Of a DNA stretch of 64,000 nt, positions 26,496 through 34,994 are shown piece by piece (the first letter of the stretch is position 1; every line of letters begins with the position of its first letter). Where the stretch lies: assembly GCF_019976755.1 (NCBI RefSeq), contig NZ_AP023441.1, positions 620,001 to 684,000 on the forward strand. Direction: 5' to 3'. A model generated the notes under the pieces. The model did no database searches. It saw only the letters and a program-made list of their open reading frames with translations, and was not told the DNA's origin. The translations under genes were made by a program, and so were the position numbers. This stretch comes from Nostoc sp. MS1. Its GTDB lineage: Bacteria; Cyanobacteriota; Cyanobacteriia; Cyanobacteriales; Nostocaceae.

Positions 26496-27620
26496 GTGAC
26501 TCCAACAGCTCAATCCACGGCAAGTGCGCGTCGCGTGGTATTCCCATTTACGGCAATTGTGGGCCAGGAAGAAATGAAACTGGCGCTGCTGTTGAACGTG
26601 ATTGATCCCAAGATCGGTGGTGTAATGATTATGGGCGATCGCGGCACAGGTAAATCCACAACAATCCGGGCATTGGCTGACCTATTGCCAGAAATCCCTG
26701 TGGTTGCCAATGACCCCTTCAACAGTGACCCCAGCGACCCCGAATTGATGAGCGATGAAGTCCGCCAAAAGGCCGCCGCCGGGGCAGAAATTCCCATCGA
26801 ACTGAAAAAAGTCCAAATGGTGGACTTGCCCTTGGGCGCTACAGAAGACCGGGTATGCGGCACAATCGACATCGAAAAAGCTTTATCTGAAGGTGTCAAA
26901 GCCTTTGAACCAGGACTGCTGGCTAAAGCCAACCGGGGTATTCTCTACGTCGATGAAGTAAACCTCCTAGATGACCACCTCGTAGACGTACTCCTCGACT
27001 CAGCCGCCAGTGGTTGGAACACTGTAGAACGGGAAGGTATTTCTATCCGTCACCCAGCCCGTTTTGTTCTTGTCGGTTCGGGAAACCCAGAAGAAGGTGA
27101 GTTGCGTCCTCAATTACTTGACCGTTTCGGAATGCACGCCGAAATTCACACAGTTAAAGAACCAGCTTTGCGGGTGCAAATTGTGGAACAGAGGTCAGAA
27201 TTTGACCAAAACCCCCCCTCATTTTTGGAAAAGTATAAAACCGAACAAGAAGCACTACAGCAAAAAATCGTCAATGCCCAAAAGTTATTGCCAGAAGTAA
27301 ATCTGGACTATGACTTGCGGGTAAAAATTTCTGAAGTTTGTTCAGAGTTAGATGTAGACGGTTTACGTGGTGATATTGTCAGCAACCGCGCCGCCAAAGC
27401 CCTCACAGCATTTGAAGGACGCACCGAAGTTACAGTTGATGATATCCGTCGGGTAATTACCCTATGTCTGCGTCATCGTCTGCGTAAAGACCCCCTAGAA
27501 TCAATCGATTCCGGTTACAAAGTAGAAAAAGTCTTCGGTCGCGTTTTTGGTGTAGAAATACCCGAAGATGATGCTTCACAAAGAAACGGTGCAGGTCAAG
27601 TTAAGACGGGTGTCCGGTAA
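26496..27620 (+). CDS. chlI: Magnesium chelatase ATPase subunit ChlI
   Basis: A 374-residue AAA+ protein starting at GTG 26496. Motifs are VVFPFTAIVGQEEMKLALLLN, Walker A GDRGTGKST near residue 48, Walker B ILYVDEVNLLDDHLVD near 149, and sensor/arginine regions PEEGELRPQLLDRFGMHAEI near 199. ChlI drives insertion of Mg2+ into protoporphyrin IX with ChlD and ChlH, the first committed step of chlorophyll synthesis. A strong hairpin follows the stop, consistent with a monocistronic gene. Confidence 0.96.
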   Translation: MTPTAQSTASARRVVFPFTAIVGQEEMKLALLLNVIDPKIGGVMIMGDRGTGKSTTIRALADLLPEIPVVANDPFNSDPSDPELMSDEVRQKAAAGAEIPIELKKVQMVDLPLGATEDRVCGTIDIEKALSEGVKAFEPGLLAKANRGILYVDEVNLLDDHLVDVLLDSAASGWNTVEREGISIRHPARFVLVGSGNPEEGELRPQLLDRFGMHAEIHTVKEPALRVQIVEQRSEFDQNPPSFLEKYKTEQEALQQKIVNAQKLLPEVNLDYDLRVKISEVCSELDVDGLRGDIVSNRAAKALTAFEGRTEVTVDDIRRVITLCLRHRLRKDPLESIDSGYKVEKVFGRVFGVEIPEDDASQRNGAGQVKTGVR

Positions 27621-27627
27621 TTCCTAT

Positions 27628-27660
27628 CAGTGAACAGTATTAATTAATAACTGTTCACTG
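27628..27660 (+). terminator. Hairpin terminator after chlI
   Basis: A perfect 11-bp stem (CAGTGAACAGT at 27628-27638, ACTGTTCACTG at 27650-27660) with an AT-only 11-base loop begins 7 bp after the chlI stop. No long T run follows. Confidence 0.6.
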
Positions 27661-27749
27661 AAATATTCAGTTGTCAACAGTCAAAACTCAACAGTCAAAA
27701 CTCAGCACTCATCGCCCCGCTACCGCTAACATCACTCAGCACTGAAATT

Positions 27750-28049
27750 ATGAGATATTGGAACTCTTGGTTAAATAGCTTGATTTTAGCTAGCCAATAT
27801 AACCCACCTCGGTTTATAGAATTAGTGATGCTGATGCTAGCGATCGCTATGTTAGCCATTGCGACGATTTTACCAGCAGATAAACCATATATGGTGCTGG
27901 GTTTGAGTTTTGTAGTTGGTGCATCCATTTCTATTTTAGTGCGAGAAGCGATCGCTCCCTCCCCCGAACAAAAAGTTGCCCGACTCACAGCCTTACTTGC
28001 ACTTTTCATCAGCCTGTACGGTTTCGCCGATTTACTCATCACTCTTTAA
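27750..28049 (+). CDS. Small three-helix membrane protein
   Basis: This 99-residue protein has three hydrophobic segments (LVMLMLAIAMLAIATILP, VLGLSFVVGASISILV and LTALLALFISLYGFADLLI). I do not recognise a functional family. It lies downstream of chlI after a repeat-rich gap. Confidence 0.6.
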   Translation: MRYWNSWLNSLILASQYNPPRFIELVMLMLAIAMLAIATILPADKPYMVLGLSFVVGASISILVREAIAPSPEQKVARLTALLALFISLYGFADLLITL

Positions 28050-28111
28050 GTCAACAGTCAATAGTCCACAGTCCATACTGACCTTTAACTTTGTTTTCTA
28101 ACTAATGACTA

Positions 28112-29209
28112 TTAACTATTACCCCACCCCTCCATTTCCACTAACTCTATACACAAATCATTAATTTGCTCTAAATCAGGTCTATGAGGTAAAGTTGACT
28201 GATCATAAATAGCATCCATTTGAGCAACTAAATCATCAGCCATCTGCATCACTTCTTGATAAGAATAGTCACCCCTAAGAATAGCTTTTAAATCATCAAC
28301 ATCACCCGCAACTCTCCTATCTACAGTTATTTCACCCGTTTTTAATATTTCCAAACCACTGCGTAACAAACGAATGCAGTGCATCCCATGTTTTAAATCA
28401 AAACCAGACTTTCTTTCCATCTCTGCCCTAGCTGGGTTACGATTTTCTTGCCATGTTAAATAAGACTTCCATTCTCTTAAAGCTATTTGATAACTCTGGC
28501 TTTTCTGTAGTAATCGAATAAAATCCTTACGGCTATGAGTTAAATTTTGGGTATATTCTATACTTTTATCAGGTAAAGCATATTGTTTCAAAACACCCTT
28601 AAAATCAATATCAGCCGTTAATAACTTATATAATTGCTCCGCTTCTTCCAAAAACTCAATCCGACCTCTAATTAAAATATAGAGATACTCCAAAAAAGCA
28701 TTTAACTCATCCTTAGTTAAAGGTACTTCATCTTCTATACCATAATCAGATGGGAGTGGTTTCTTCTCAGGTGGATTTAACAACCACTTACGATGAGTTT
28801 CCATCTTTTTGATTTGAGCAAAAGCATAACCTGAATAAGTATGTTTAACTTTCTTACTTAAAAATAATTTTCGATGCTGAATTAAATGCTGTCCTATCTC
28901 CGTTAAAAAAGGATATTCATTTAACCATAGCAACTCTAAAACATTGGGATTAGCTCCCGCTAACAACTGGAGTATTTTCCTTAATTCATAAATAACCGTG
29001 TCCTTATTCCCATCAAGAAAAGGAAATAAACCCGGTTCATCCCAACCACTATCTTTTTGTTCTACATTGTCAAAGCCTAAATAATATCTTTTAGGCGCAA
29101 TAAATACACCGCGATAATCTAAATCAGAATCAGGACGATTTAACCCGTAACCGTGACTACCAGCTAAACCAACCAGAATAGTTCTTTGTTCAACAACAAT
29201 TCTTTTCAT
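28112..29209 (-). CDS. RlaP-type nucleotidyltransferase (DNA polymerase beta superfamily, RNA repair class)
   Basis: A 365-residue protein with the polymerase-beta nucleotidyltransferase signature GSHGYGLNRPDSDLDYRG at about 17-34 (helix-turn GS followed by the DxD metal pair) and an otherwise helical body (LLAGANPNVLELLWLNE near 88-104; RIEFLEEAEQLYKLL). This matches the PF10127/RlaP group, which comparative genomics links to RNA ligases and RNA repair. No RtcB-type ligase gene adjoins it here. An antibiotic-type adenylyltransferase is less likely given the length and motif spacing. Confidence 0.75.
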   Translation of the reverse strand: MKRIVVEQRTILVGLAGSHGYGLNRPDSDLDYRGVFIAPKRYYLGFDNVEQKDSGWDEPGLFPFLDGNKDTVIYELRKILQLLAGANPNVLELLWLNEYPFLTEIGQHLIQHRKLFLSKKVKHTYSGYAFAQIKKMETHRKWLLNPPEKKPLPSDYGIEDEVPLTKDELNAFLEYLYILIRGRIEFLEEAEQLYKLLTADIDFKGVLKQYALPDKSIEYTQNLTHSRKDFIRLLQKSQSYQIALREWKSYLTWQENRNPARAEMERKSGFDLKHGMHCIRLLRSGLEILKTGEITVDRRVAGDVDDLKAILRGDYSYQEVMQMADDLVAQMDAIYDQSTLPHRPDLEQINDLCIELVEMEGWGNS

Positions 29210-29213
29210 ATTT

Positions 29214-29312
29214 TCACAATATAAATAATGTATAAATATGACCCAGTTTCCCTACCTTTTCGGGATTTCCTGTTGACCAAATTAGTACATGGGTATCTAA
29301 AAGTAATCTCAT
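29214..29312 (-). pseudogene. Truncated PIN-domain toxin (VapC remnant)
   Basis: The reading frame starts with an ATGA overlap after the antitoxin and begins MRLLLDTHVLIWST, the canonical PIN N-terminus with its first catalytic Asp. It stops after only 32 residues; the rest of a normal ~130-residue toxin is gone and the RlaP start follows 4 bp after the stop. The deleted toxin leaves an orphan antitoxin. Confidence 0.75.
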
Positions 29313-29554
29313 ACTTCACCTTCACCCAACCAAAACTCATCCGGTAAAGGATCATTAAAATCATCACTCATCCAAATTTCCCCTTGGTTTAAGCCTAGCA
29401 CCCGTTTTTTTGGTGTTTGTTCAGTTTCTTGGGTTTGGGTATATTTCTGTGCTAAAAATTCCACAAAATCTAGCACCTGTTGCAACTTCTCTGGTGGTAG
29501 AGTTTGTAACTTGGCGATTAATTCTGACTTAGTATCTACAACTTGGGCAGTCAT
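29309..29554 (-). CDS. DUF2281-type antitoxin, orphaned
   Basis: An 81-residue protein with the DUF2281 pattern LIAKLQTLPPEKLQQVLDFVEFLAQKY (in short blocks, about 12-38) and an acidic C-terminal tail (DDFNDPLPDEFWLGEGEV) of the kind that wraps a PIN toxin. It resembles the antitoxin at 40250-40474. Its toxin partner is truncated directly downstream. Confidence 0.75.
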   Translation of the reverse strand: MTAQVVDTKSELIAKLQTLPPEKLQQVLDFVEFLAQKYTQTQETEQTPKKRVLGLNQGEIWMSDDFNDPLPDEFWLGEGEV

Positions 29555-29985
29555 CTTAACCTTCTCCTAATTGGGTGTCTTAACTTTATGTTAGTCATTA
29601 GTCATTAGTCATTAGTCAACAGTCCATAGTCAAAACTTATTCTCCTCTGCTTTCCCCAACTTGCCACTTCTGTCATAAAAAGGGAAAATCTGAGCAAGGA
29701 GATTCCGTTGCTCAGACTTGTTGGTGCTGTTCTGTGTCACGATATAACTACATTCAGCACTTTTGGGATTTCGCAAATTCCACAGAAACTAATTGATAAA
29801 TTCTGGATTTGAAATATTGGCGCTACAAGCTCAGAAATTATAGATATTAACTTGACTTAATACTTGCTCATAAAATAAGATTATAGATTGTCTGTCTAAT
29901 TACCTGCTCGGATCAGGTAGACATACTGCAAAGGCTGATAAATCAAAATTCAGCTACCTGTACGGCAACCTTTAAGGACAATTTC
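29555..29985 (+). other. Leader and upstream region of rplU-rpmA
   Basis: This 431-bp gap contains heptad repeats (TTAGTCA units, about 29591-29630), a 9-bp perfect hairpin (TCTGAGCAA at 29689-29697 with TTGCTCAGA at 29708-29716) and, near the gene, a possible RNA leader described separately. The ribosome binding site AAGGACA lies just before the rplU ATG. Confidence 0.5.
29901..29960 (+). promoter_or_regulatory. Candidate mRNA leader of rplU with alternative pairing
   Basis: CAGGTAG at 29914-29920 can pair with TACCTG at 29901-29906 (hairpin with a 7-base loop) or with CTACCTG at 29954-29960. Two mutually exclusive stems just upstream of a ribosomal protein operon resemble autoregulatory leaders. 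Seen from sequence only; regulation is inference. Confidence 0.35.
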
Positions 29986-30384
29986 ATGGCATACGCGATT
30001 ATTGAGACTGGCGGCAAGCAAGTGCGAGTTGAGCCTGGTCGTTTTTACGATATTGAACTCCTCTCTGCCCAACCAGATGAACAAGTTACAATAGATTCTG
30101 TATTACTAGTGCAGAATGGTGGTGAAGTCACCATTGGACAGCCTCTAGTAGCTGGGGCAACAGTACAAGGAACAGTTCTGCGGCATCTAAGAGGTCGTAA
30201 AGTCCTGGTTTATAAGATGAAGCCTAAGAAGAAAACCCGCAAAAAACGGGGTCATCGCCAGGAAATTACCAGACTTTTAATTGATTCCATTACCCTGAAC
30301 GGTACAGTGTTCACAGCAGAAGTTGCTGCAACTGCTGAGACTCCTGCTGCTACCCCAGAGACAGAAACGGCGGTTGCTGAATAA
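29986..30384 (+). CDS. rplU: 50S ribosomal protein L21
   Basis: The 132-residue protein starts MAYAIIETGGKQVRVEPGRFYDIE and contains the conserved KVLVYKMKPKKKTRKKRGHRQ segment (in blocks, about 69-89). An Ala/Glu/Thr-rich tail of about 20 residues is longer than in many bacteria, as is usual in cyanobacteria. It is followed 27 bp later by rpmA, the normal pairing. Confidence 0.96.
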   Translation: MAYAIIETGGKQVRVEPGRFYDIELLSAQPDEQVTIDSVLLVQNGGEVTIGQPLVAGATVQGTVLRHLRGRKVLVYKMKPKKKTRKKRGHRQEITRLLIDSITLNGTVFTAEVAATAETPAATPETETAVAE

Positions 30385-30411
30385 TAGTAAAGAAGTAATA
30401 AAAAGGAAATT

Positions 30412-30690
30412 ATGGCTCACAAGAAAGGAACAGGTAGTACACGTAACGGTCGTGATTCTAATGCCCAACGTTTGGGTGTAAAACGTTTCGGTGGACAAGT
30501 AGTCCGCGCTGGCAACATTCTCGTGCGTCAACGTGGAACCAAGTTTCATCCTGGTAATAACGTTGGTATCGGTAGCGATGATACTTTGTTTGCCTTGGTT
30601 GATGGTTTAGTTACCTTTGAAAGAAAAGGCAAGTCTCGTAAAAAAGTTAGTGTTTACCCCGCAGCTACTACAGAAGCAGTAGCCAGCTAA
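30412..30690 (+). CDS. rpmA: 50S ribosomal protein L27
   Basis: A 92-residue protein starting MAHKKGTGSTRNGRDSNAQR and containing LGVKRFGGQVVRAGNILVRQRGTKFHPG in short blocks, the L27 signature. Its N-terminal tail reaches the peptidyl transferase centre. The RBS AAGGAAA precedes the ATG. Confidence 0.97.
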   Translation: MAHKKGTGSTRNGRDSNAQRLGVKRFGGQVVRAGNILVRQRGTKFHPGNNVGIGSDDTLFALVDGLVTFERKGKSRKKVSVYPAATTEAVAS

Positions 30691-30695
30691 ATCAC

Positions 30696-30748
30696 TTTTG
30701 TAGTAAGAACTTTAGTCCTCTTGTTAGCACTGAAGTACTTACTACAAA
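30696..30748. terminator. Palindromic repeat acting as terminator after rpmA
   Basis: An 11-bp perfect stem (TTTGTAGTAAG at 30697-30707, CTTACTACAAA at 30738-30748), with further partial pairing of ACTTTAGT and ACTGAAGT inside. The pattern belongs to a dispersed repeat type of Nostoc-like genomes. It overlaps the last codons of the convergent gene. Confidence 0.6.
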
Positions 30749-31191
30749 CTTAGTATGATCCTGTGGGTTAAAAGCATATTGATAAATGCACCTAAGCCAA
30801 CCCCAGCAATTGAAAAAATCAATATAGCGATAAAAGTTTGCCATTCTGTAAAGCTATCTGATTGCAAGTCAATTCTGGCTAACAGAGCAGCACAAACGAT
30901 AAGTAGTGCATCAAGAAATACACGAAACCAGGCTATCATCAGAAAAAAGAAAAATGCTCCTGCTACAGCAACAAAGAAACTTCTGATACTAGAAGCAAGC
31001 AAAACGTTAGAATAAATGGCAATATCAGAATAGGGAGCAGTGATAGTTCCTATCAAGAAAATTGTAGTTAAAGCAAGAGAAACCCAGGCAAACCAAGGGG
31101 CCTGCATATCAGATAAAACCCACCCCAACGTGCTGTAGCTCAACATTAATAGTAGTAGGGTTAGCCAGGGAAGTTTTTTTACAATTGACAT
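30742..31191 (-). CDS. Conserved membrane protein
   Basis: A 149-residue protein with about four to five hydrophobic segments (LPWLTLLLLMLSYSTLGWVL at the N-terminus, AVAGAFFFFLMIAWFRVFLDALLIVCAALLA in the middle, TFIAILIFSIAGVGLGAFI near the end). I recognise no family. It is convergent with rpmA. Confidence 0.6.
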   Translation of the reverse strand: MSIVKKLPWLTLLLLMLSYSTLGWVLSDMQAPWFAWVSLALTTIFLIGTITAPYSDIAIYSNVLLASSIRSFFVAVAGAFFFFLMIAWFRVFLDALLIVCAALLARIDLQSDSFTEWQTFIAILIFSIAGVGLGAFINMLLTHRIILSL

Positions 31192-31549
31192 GGGTTGGTA
31201 TAACTGTTAACCACGAGCTTTACTCTGGAAAAATATTTCTTGAGATTTGAGGTTTCATTTCCAGGCAGGGGTAGCTTCGTTATGCTTACCTGACTTGGGA
31301 AGGTGAGAAAAACACACCCACCATTGATGCAGCAAAAAATCTGACTTACATGGATAGATTTTGACTGCGATCGCTTAGACTATTAGTTTATCATCCTATT
31401 TTTTCTAGTTGTAATCAATAGGTTGTCAAGCTCTGACAAAAGTTTAAACAATTTTTGCAGAGAATTACGGTAAAAACTAGTTAAATATTTAGTAAACATT
31501 TGTAAACTATTAGCAGCGAAGTTGCCACGTATCACATCGTGTTCAAGGA
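31192..31549 (+). other. Upstream region of cruF
   Basis: This 358-bp divergent gap has an imperfect hairpin near 31264-31297 (GGGGTAGC...GCTTACC) and AT-rich promoter-like sequence at about 31440-31510. The sequence AAGGA at 31545-31549 is the likely cruF ribosome binding site. No gene is seen. Confidence 0.4.
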
Positions 31550-31555
31550 ATGATC

Positions 31556-32461
31556 ATGAAACAACTTGTTATCGCAGAGCGCGTATGCCTGATTGGCCAT
31601 ATCGTCTCGATGGTGTTTGGATTAGTAGGGATACTTTTAGTTGTACCTAATGCCGAAGTGCTTTTCCATCTCTCTGAGTTTGGCCAGAAAGCCATGCAGT
31701 GGAGTATGGCTGGTGGTGGTGTAGTTTACATGATTTTGGGTGCAGCAGCCGTATTTTTATATGCTCTGCGGACGTTGGGTTTGGGCCGTACTTTAGGTTT
31801 TATGCTACCTGCGGTATTGATATCCTTAACCAGTGAACTGCTAGGAACCAGCACAGGGTTTCCTTTTGGTCACTACAGTTATTTGAGTGGCTTAGGTTAT
31901 AAAATTGCCGGGTTAGTACCATTTACAATTCCCTTATCTTGGTTTTATGTAGGATGTTCCTCCTACCTTTTGGGACGCGCTGGTTTAGAAGTAGATAAAA
32001 AACCCAGCTTGTTACGTCATTTGGGGGCGATTAGTTTAGGATCGTTACTGCTCACCTCTTGGGATTTTGTACTTGATCCTGCCATGAGCCAAACTTCCCT
32101 ACCCTTCTGGTATTGGCAACAACCAGGAGCCTTTTTTGGGATGCCTTATCAAAACTTTGCAGGTTGGTTGGGTACAGGTGCAGTATTCATGACAGTGGCG
32201 GCTATTTTGTGGAGAAACCAGCCGATCAAATTTGAGCGATCGCAGCTTAATGTACCTTTAGCAGTTTACTTAGGCAACTTTGGTTTTGCTACCGTTATGA
32301 GCTTGGCAGCAGGGTTCTCTATTCCTGTAGTGTTGGGCATATTGACAGGTGTAGCCCCAGCTTTATTCCTGTGGTGGAAAGGCTCATCTGCATCAGGTCA
32401 AATTAGCGTGGAACCAACTGCACAGGAAGTCTCCATTGCCAGCATTAAAGTTGTTAATTAG
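31556..32461 (+). CDS. cruF: Carotenoid 1',2'-hydratase, CruF family
   Basis: About 301 residues with eight or so hydrophobic segments and the family motifs SELLGTSTGFPFGHYSYLSGLGYKI (in blocks near 95-120) and SWDFVLDPAMS-type TSWDFVLDPAMSQT near 175-188. CruF adds water to the end of gamma-carotene-type carotenoids during myxoxanthophyll synthesis. The ATG at 31556 is preferred over 31550 because AAGGA is six bases before it. The next gene, cruG, supplies the following step. Confidence 0.85.
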   Translation: MKQLVIAERVCLIGHIVSMVFGLVGILLVVPNAEVLFHLSEFGQKAMQWSMAGGGVVYMILGAAAVFLYALRTLGLGRTLGFMLPAVLISLTSELLGTSTGFPFGHYSYLSGLGYKIAGLVPFTIPLSWFYVGCSSYLLGRAGLEVDKKPSLLRHLGAISLGSLLLTSWDFVLDPAMSQTSLPFWYWQQPGAFFGMPYQNFAGWLGTGAVFMTVAAILWRNQPIKFERSQLNVPLAVYLGNFGFATVMSLAAGFSIPVVLGILTGVAPALFLWWKGSSASGQISVEPTAQEVSIASIKVVN

Positions 32462-32499
32462 TAACTAGGGAGAGATGAGGAAGATGAGGGAGATGAGGA

Positions 32500-32625
32500 A
32501 GATGTAGCTTTAGCTTCTCTTTCCTTCCGGGACACTTTGCGAACAGAGACGCTACGCGAACGCGCAGCGTATCCGCAGAATTCACCCGCAGGGTGGGAGA
32601 AATTCTGACTCAGCACGGGCTGAAC
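32500..32625. repeat. Dispersed palindromic repeats between cruF and cruG
   Basis: The block contains GAGACGCTACGCGAACGCG and CGCAGCGTATCCGCAG type palindromic strings related to those at about 26340-26400 and 53405-53490, preceded by GAGGAAGATG direct repeats (about 32470-32505). Confidence 0.6.
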
Positions 32626-32716
32626 GCCTCGCTTCCGCTAACATCACTCATCACTCATCACTACTCCATACCCAATTCAACATCAAAAACACTCTTGTTA
32701 TATTAGCGATTCCCAG

Positions 32717-33925
32717 TTGCATAGTATTTTTATCGTGGACAACGCTTTGACAGCAGCAAGTGCTTTGGCGCTTCTGTTATTACTCATCCAAGTGCCAGCA
32801 ACAGCAATTCTGCTGTCTCGTCTATTTAAGGGGCCAAGAAGATTACCGCCAATTCAGCCCCAACAACCAACACCAGAACTTTTAGGTAAGGTGAGCGTTG
32901 TCGTTCCTACACTCAATGAAGCCCTGCGTATCAGCCCTTTGTTAGCTGGGTTGAGCCGCCAAAGTTACGAAGTTCGGGAAGTAATTGTGGTAGACAGCAA
33001 ATCCCAAGATGGGACTCCCGACTTAGTAAAAGCGGCGCAACAGAAAGACCCCCGTTTTCGCCTTATTAATGATGACCCTTTACCCGCCAATTGGGTTGGT
33101 AGACCTTGGGCATTGCATAACGGCTTTTTATATAGTTCCGAAGATAGTCAATGGTTTTTAGGGATGGATGCGGATACTCAGCCCCATCCTGGCTTAGTAG
33201 CTAGTTTGGTGAAGACAGCCGAGGCGCAGGGATATGACCTAGTTTCCCTTTCCCCCCAGTTCATCCTCCAGTATCCGGGTGAATGCTTACTGCAACCCGC
33301 CTTGCTGATGACTCTGCTTTTTCGATTTGACCCCGCAGGCGTGACCACAGACCAGCCAGAAAGGGTCATGGCAAATGGACAATGCTTTTTATGCCGTCGC
33401 TCTGTATTAGCGGCTGTGGGTGGCTACAGTAGCGCTAGTAGTTCCTTTTGTGATGATGTTACCCTAGCCCGTCATATTGCTGCCCAAGGGTTTAAGGTGG
33501 GTTTTGTAGACGGGGCTAAGGTTTTGAAAGTAAGAATGTATGAGGGGGCGTTAGAGACTTGGAAAGAATGGGGGCGCAGCCTTGACTTAAAAGATGCTTC
33601 TTCCCGCGCTCAAATTTGGGGGGATTTATGGTTACTATCAGCCGTGCAAGGTTTACCTCTATTAATCGTACTTGGTTACTTGGGTCTTGGTTCTCTGCCG
33701 ATACTGTTACCCCTCAAGCTTTTATTCGGGTTAAATGTATTCTTACTGGTAATTCGCTTTGCGATGCTATTGGCGATCGCACCTTCCTATGATCGTAAAA
33801 CAGCTAAAGGTGGCTGGCTGTTTTGGCTGTCACCCCTAGCCGATCCTCTAGCCGTACTGCGAATCTTCTTATCTGCATTCCGCACCCCCAAGGAATGGCG
33901 AGGGAGAAAATATAGTAAAGAGTAG
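32717..33925 (+). CDS. cruG: Carotenoid 2'-O-glycosyltransferase, CruG family
   Basis: A 402-residue GT2 enzyme with an N-terminal membrane segment, VSVVVPTLNEALRISPLLAGLS (in blocks near 55-76), the metal site FLGMDADTQPHPGL near 147-160 and PANWVGRPWALHNG near 125-138, followed by C-terminal hydrophobic helices. CruG glycosylates the 2'-hydroxyl of myxol-type carotenoids. The frame opens at TTG 32717; GTG 32735 is an alternative start. Pairing with cruF supports the assignment. Confidence 0.83.
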   Translation: MHSIFIVDNALTAASALALLLLLIQVPATAILLSRLFKGPRRLPPIQPQQPTPELLGKVSVVVPTLNEALRISPLLAGLSRQSYEVREVIVVDSKSQDGTPDLVKAAQQKDPRFRLINDDPLPANWVGRPWALHNGFLYSSEDSQWFLGMDADTQPHPGLVASLVKTAEAQGYDLVSLSPQFILQYPGECLLQPALLMTLLFRFDPAGVTTDQPERVMANGQCFLCRRSVLAAVGGYSSASSSFCDDVTLARHIAAQGFKVGFVDGAKVLKVRMYEGALETWKEWGRSLDLKDASSRAQIWGDLWLLSAVQGLPLLIVLGYLGLGSLPILLPLKLLFGLNVFLLVIRFAMLLAIAPSYDRKTAKGGWLFWLSPLADPLAVLRIFLSAFRTPKEWRGRKYSKE

Positions 33926-34061
33926 GGAGTGCTGAGTACTGAGTGAGGAGTGTTGAGTGCTGTGTTAGCGGTAGCGGCGCGTTTAGCGCGTGCTGAGGTG
34001 AGTAAGAATTTCTTCCTTTTCTCCCTTGTCTCCCTCATCTCCCCCCACTCCCCACTCCCCC
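33926..34061. repeat. Intergenic repeat tract
   Basis: Convergent gap filled by GTGCTGAGTACTGAGTGAGG-type heptad repeats (about 33930-33965), a short palindrome GCGCGTTTAGCGCG (about 33977-33990) and CTCCCC-rich direct repeats (about 34030-34065). Confidence 0.55.
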
Positions 34062-34961
34062 TTACTCATCCCCCACGCGATCGCCTCGCTCTAGCTCCCA
34101 GAGAATTTGATTACCCTCACGACGTACTCGTGAAACAATCCAGTTACGCCAGCGCCACTGATCCCCACGACTGGTGACAGCGCTGGCGTGGACATCCATT
34201 AAGTCTGCTAACTCCGAACTGGTGATGAGATAACCTTTTGCTGCAATTTCGTCCGCAATCCGCAGAGTTTCTACTAAGTTACGGAGTTGTTCTACCCGCT
34301 TTTCAGGGGGTTTTTCATCGTTTGTAGCCGCAGCGTGTGCGGTAGATGGTTCCATAGTGTTGATGTTTGACGCAGAAGTACTGATTTCTTGTGTCGTAGT
34401 GTGAACTATTGTAGAGTTTGTAACATTATTATGTACTTTTGCTACATCTATTTTGTTGAGATTAGGTAAAGATTTATGAGAATCAGCCTGGGATAGTTGT
34501 TGTAAGGATGGAATTTTACCAGTTGCAAAGGAGCGAGCAATCACATCACAACGCTCGTTACCAATGTTACCAGAATGACCGCGAACATGATGCCAATTTA
34601 CTTTGCGGCTATTGAGTTCATCTAAAGTTTCCAAAAGGTCTTGATTTTGAACTGGGTTTCCATCAGCTTTTTTCCAACCCTTTTTTTTCCAACCTTTTAC
34701 CCACTTGGTAACGCAGTTAATTAGGTATTCACTATCGGTATAGAGGGTAATTGGTTCAGCTTGTCCAGAGTCGTGCAGGAATTTGAGAGCTGCGATCGCT
34801 GCCTGCATCTCCATCTTATTATTAGTGGTATGGCTGGCTGCATCACCCATTTCGTGAACTGAACCATCATTGAAATAGACAACGACACCCCAGCCGCCAG
34901 GGCCGGGATTACCAGTACAAGCACCATCGGTGTATATGCTTTCGATTATCTGTTTAGGCAT
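34062..34961 (-). CDS. rnhA: Ribonuclease HI with C-terminal extension
   Basis: Residues 1-150 are a complete RNase HI with the acidic catalytic set Asp12 (IYTDGACTGNPG), Glu51 (NNKMEMQAA), Asp76 (LYTDSEYL) and Asp139 (NERCDVIA), plus VRGHSGNIGN. It degrades RNA in RNA-DNA hybrids. Residues about 150-225 form a Thr/Asn/Ser-rich linker, and 230-299 form a second globular part (ITSSELADLMDVHASAVTSRGDQWRWRNWIV) resembling a winged-helix module. The extension makes it about twice the usual size. It lies 33 bp after the 450-residue membrane gene and may be cotranscribed with the CHAT cassette. Confidence 0.9.
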   Translation of the reverse strand: MPKQIIESIYTDGACTGNPGPGGWGVVVYFNDGSVHEMGDAASHTTNNKMEMQAAIAALKFLHDSGQAEPITLYTDSEYLINCVTKWVKGWKKKGWKKADGNPVQNQDLLETLDELNSRKVNWHHVRGHSGNIGNERCDVIARSFATGKIPSLQQLSQADSHKSLPNLNKIDVAKVHNNVTNSTIVHTTTQEISTSASNINTMEPSTAHAAATNDEKPPEKRVEQLRNLVETLRIADEIAAKGYLITSSELADLMDVHASAVTSRGDQWRWRNWIVSRVRREGNQILWELERGDRVGDE

Positions 34962-34994
34962 AGTAAAAATATCAAAGCACTGCGCTAATAGCTA

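Noticed and set aside
26299..26547. Minus-strand open frame of 82 codons upstream of chlI
   Set aside because: It consists of dispersed repeat sequence and the antisense of the chlI start; no family resemblance.
31264..31297. Hairpin upstream of cruF as riboswitch
   Set aside because: The stem is short and bulged and matches no riboswitch core that I recognise; it lies nearly 260 bp from the gene.
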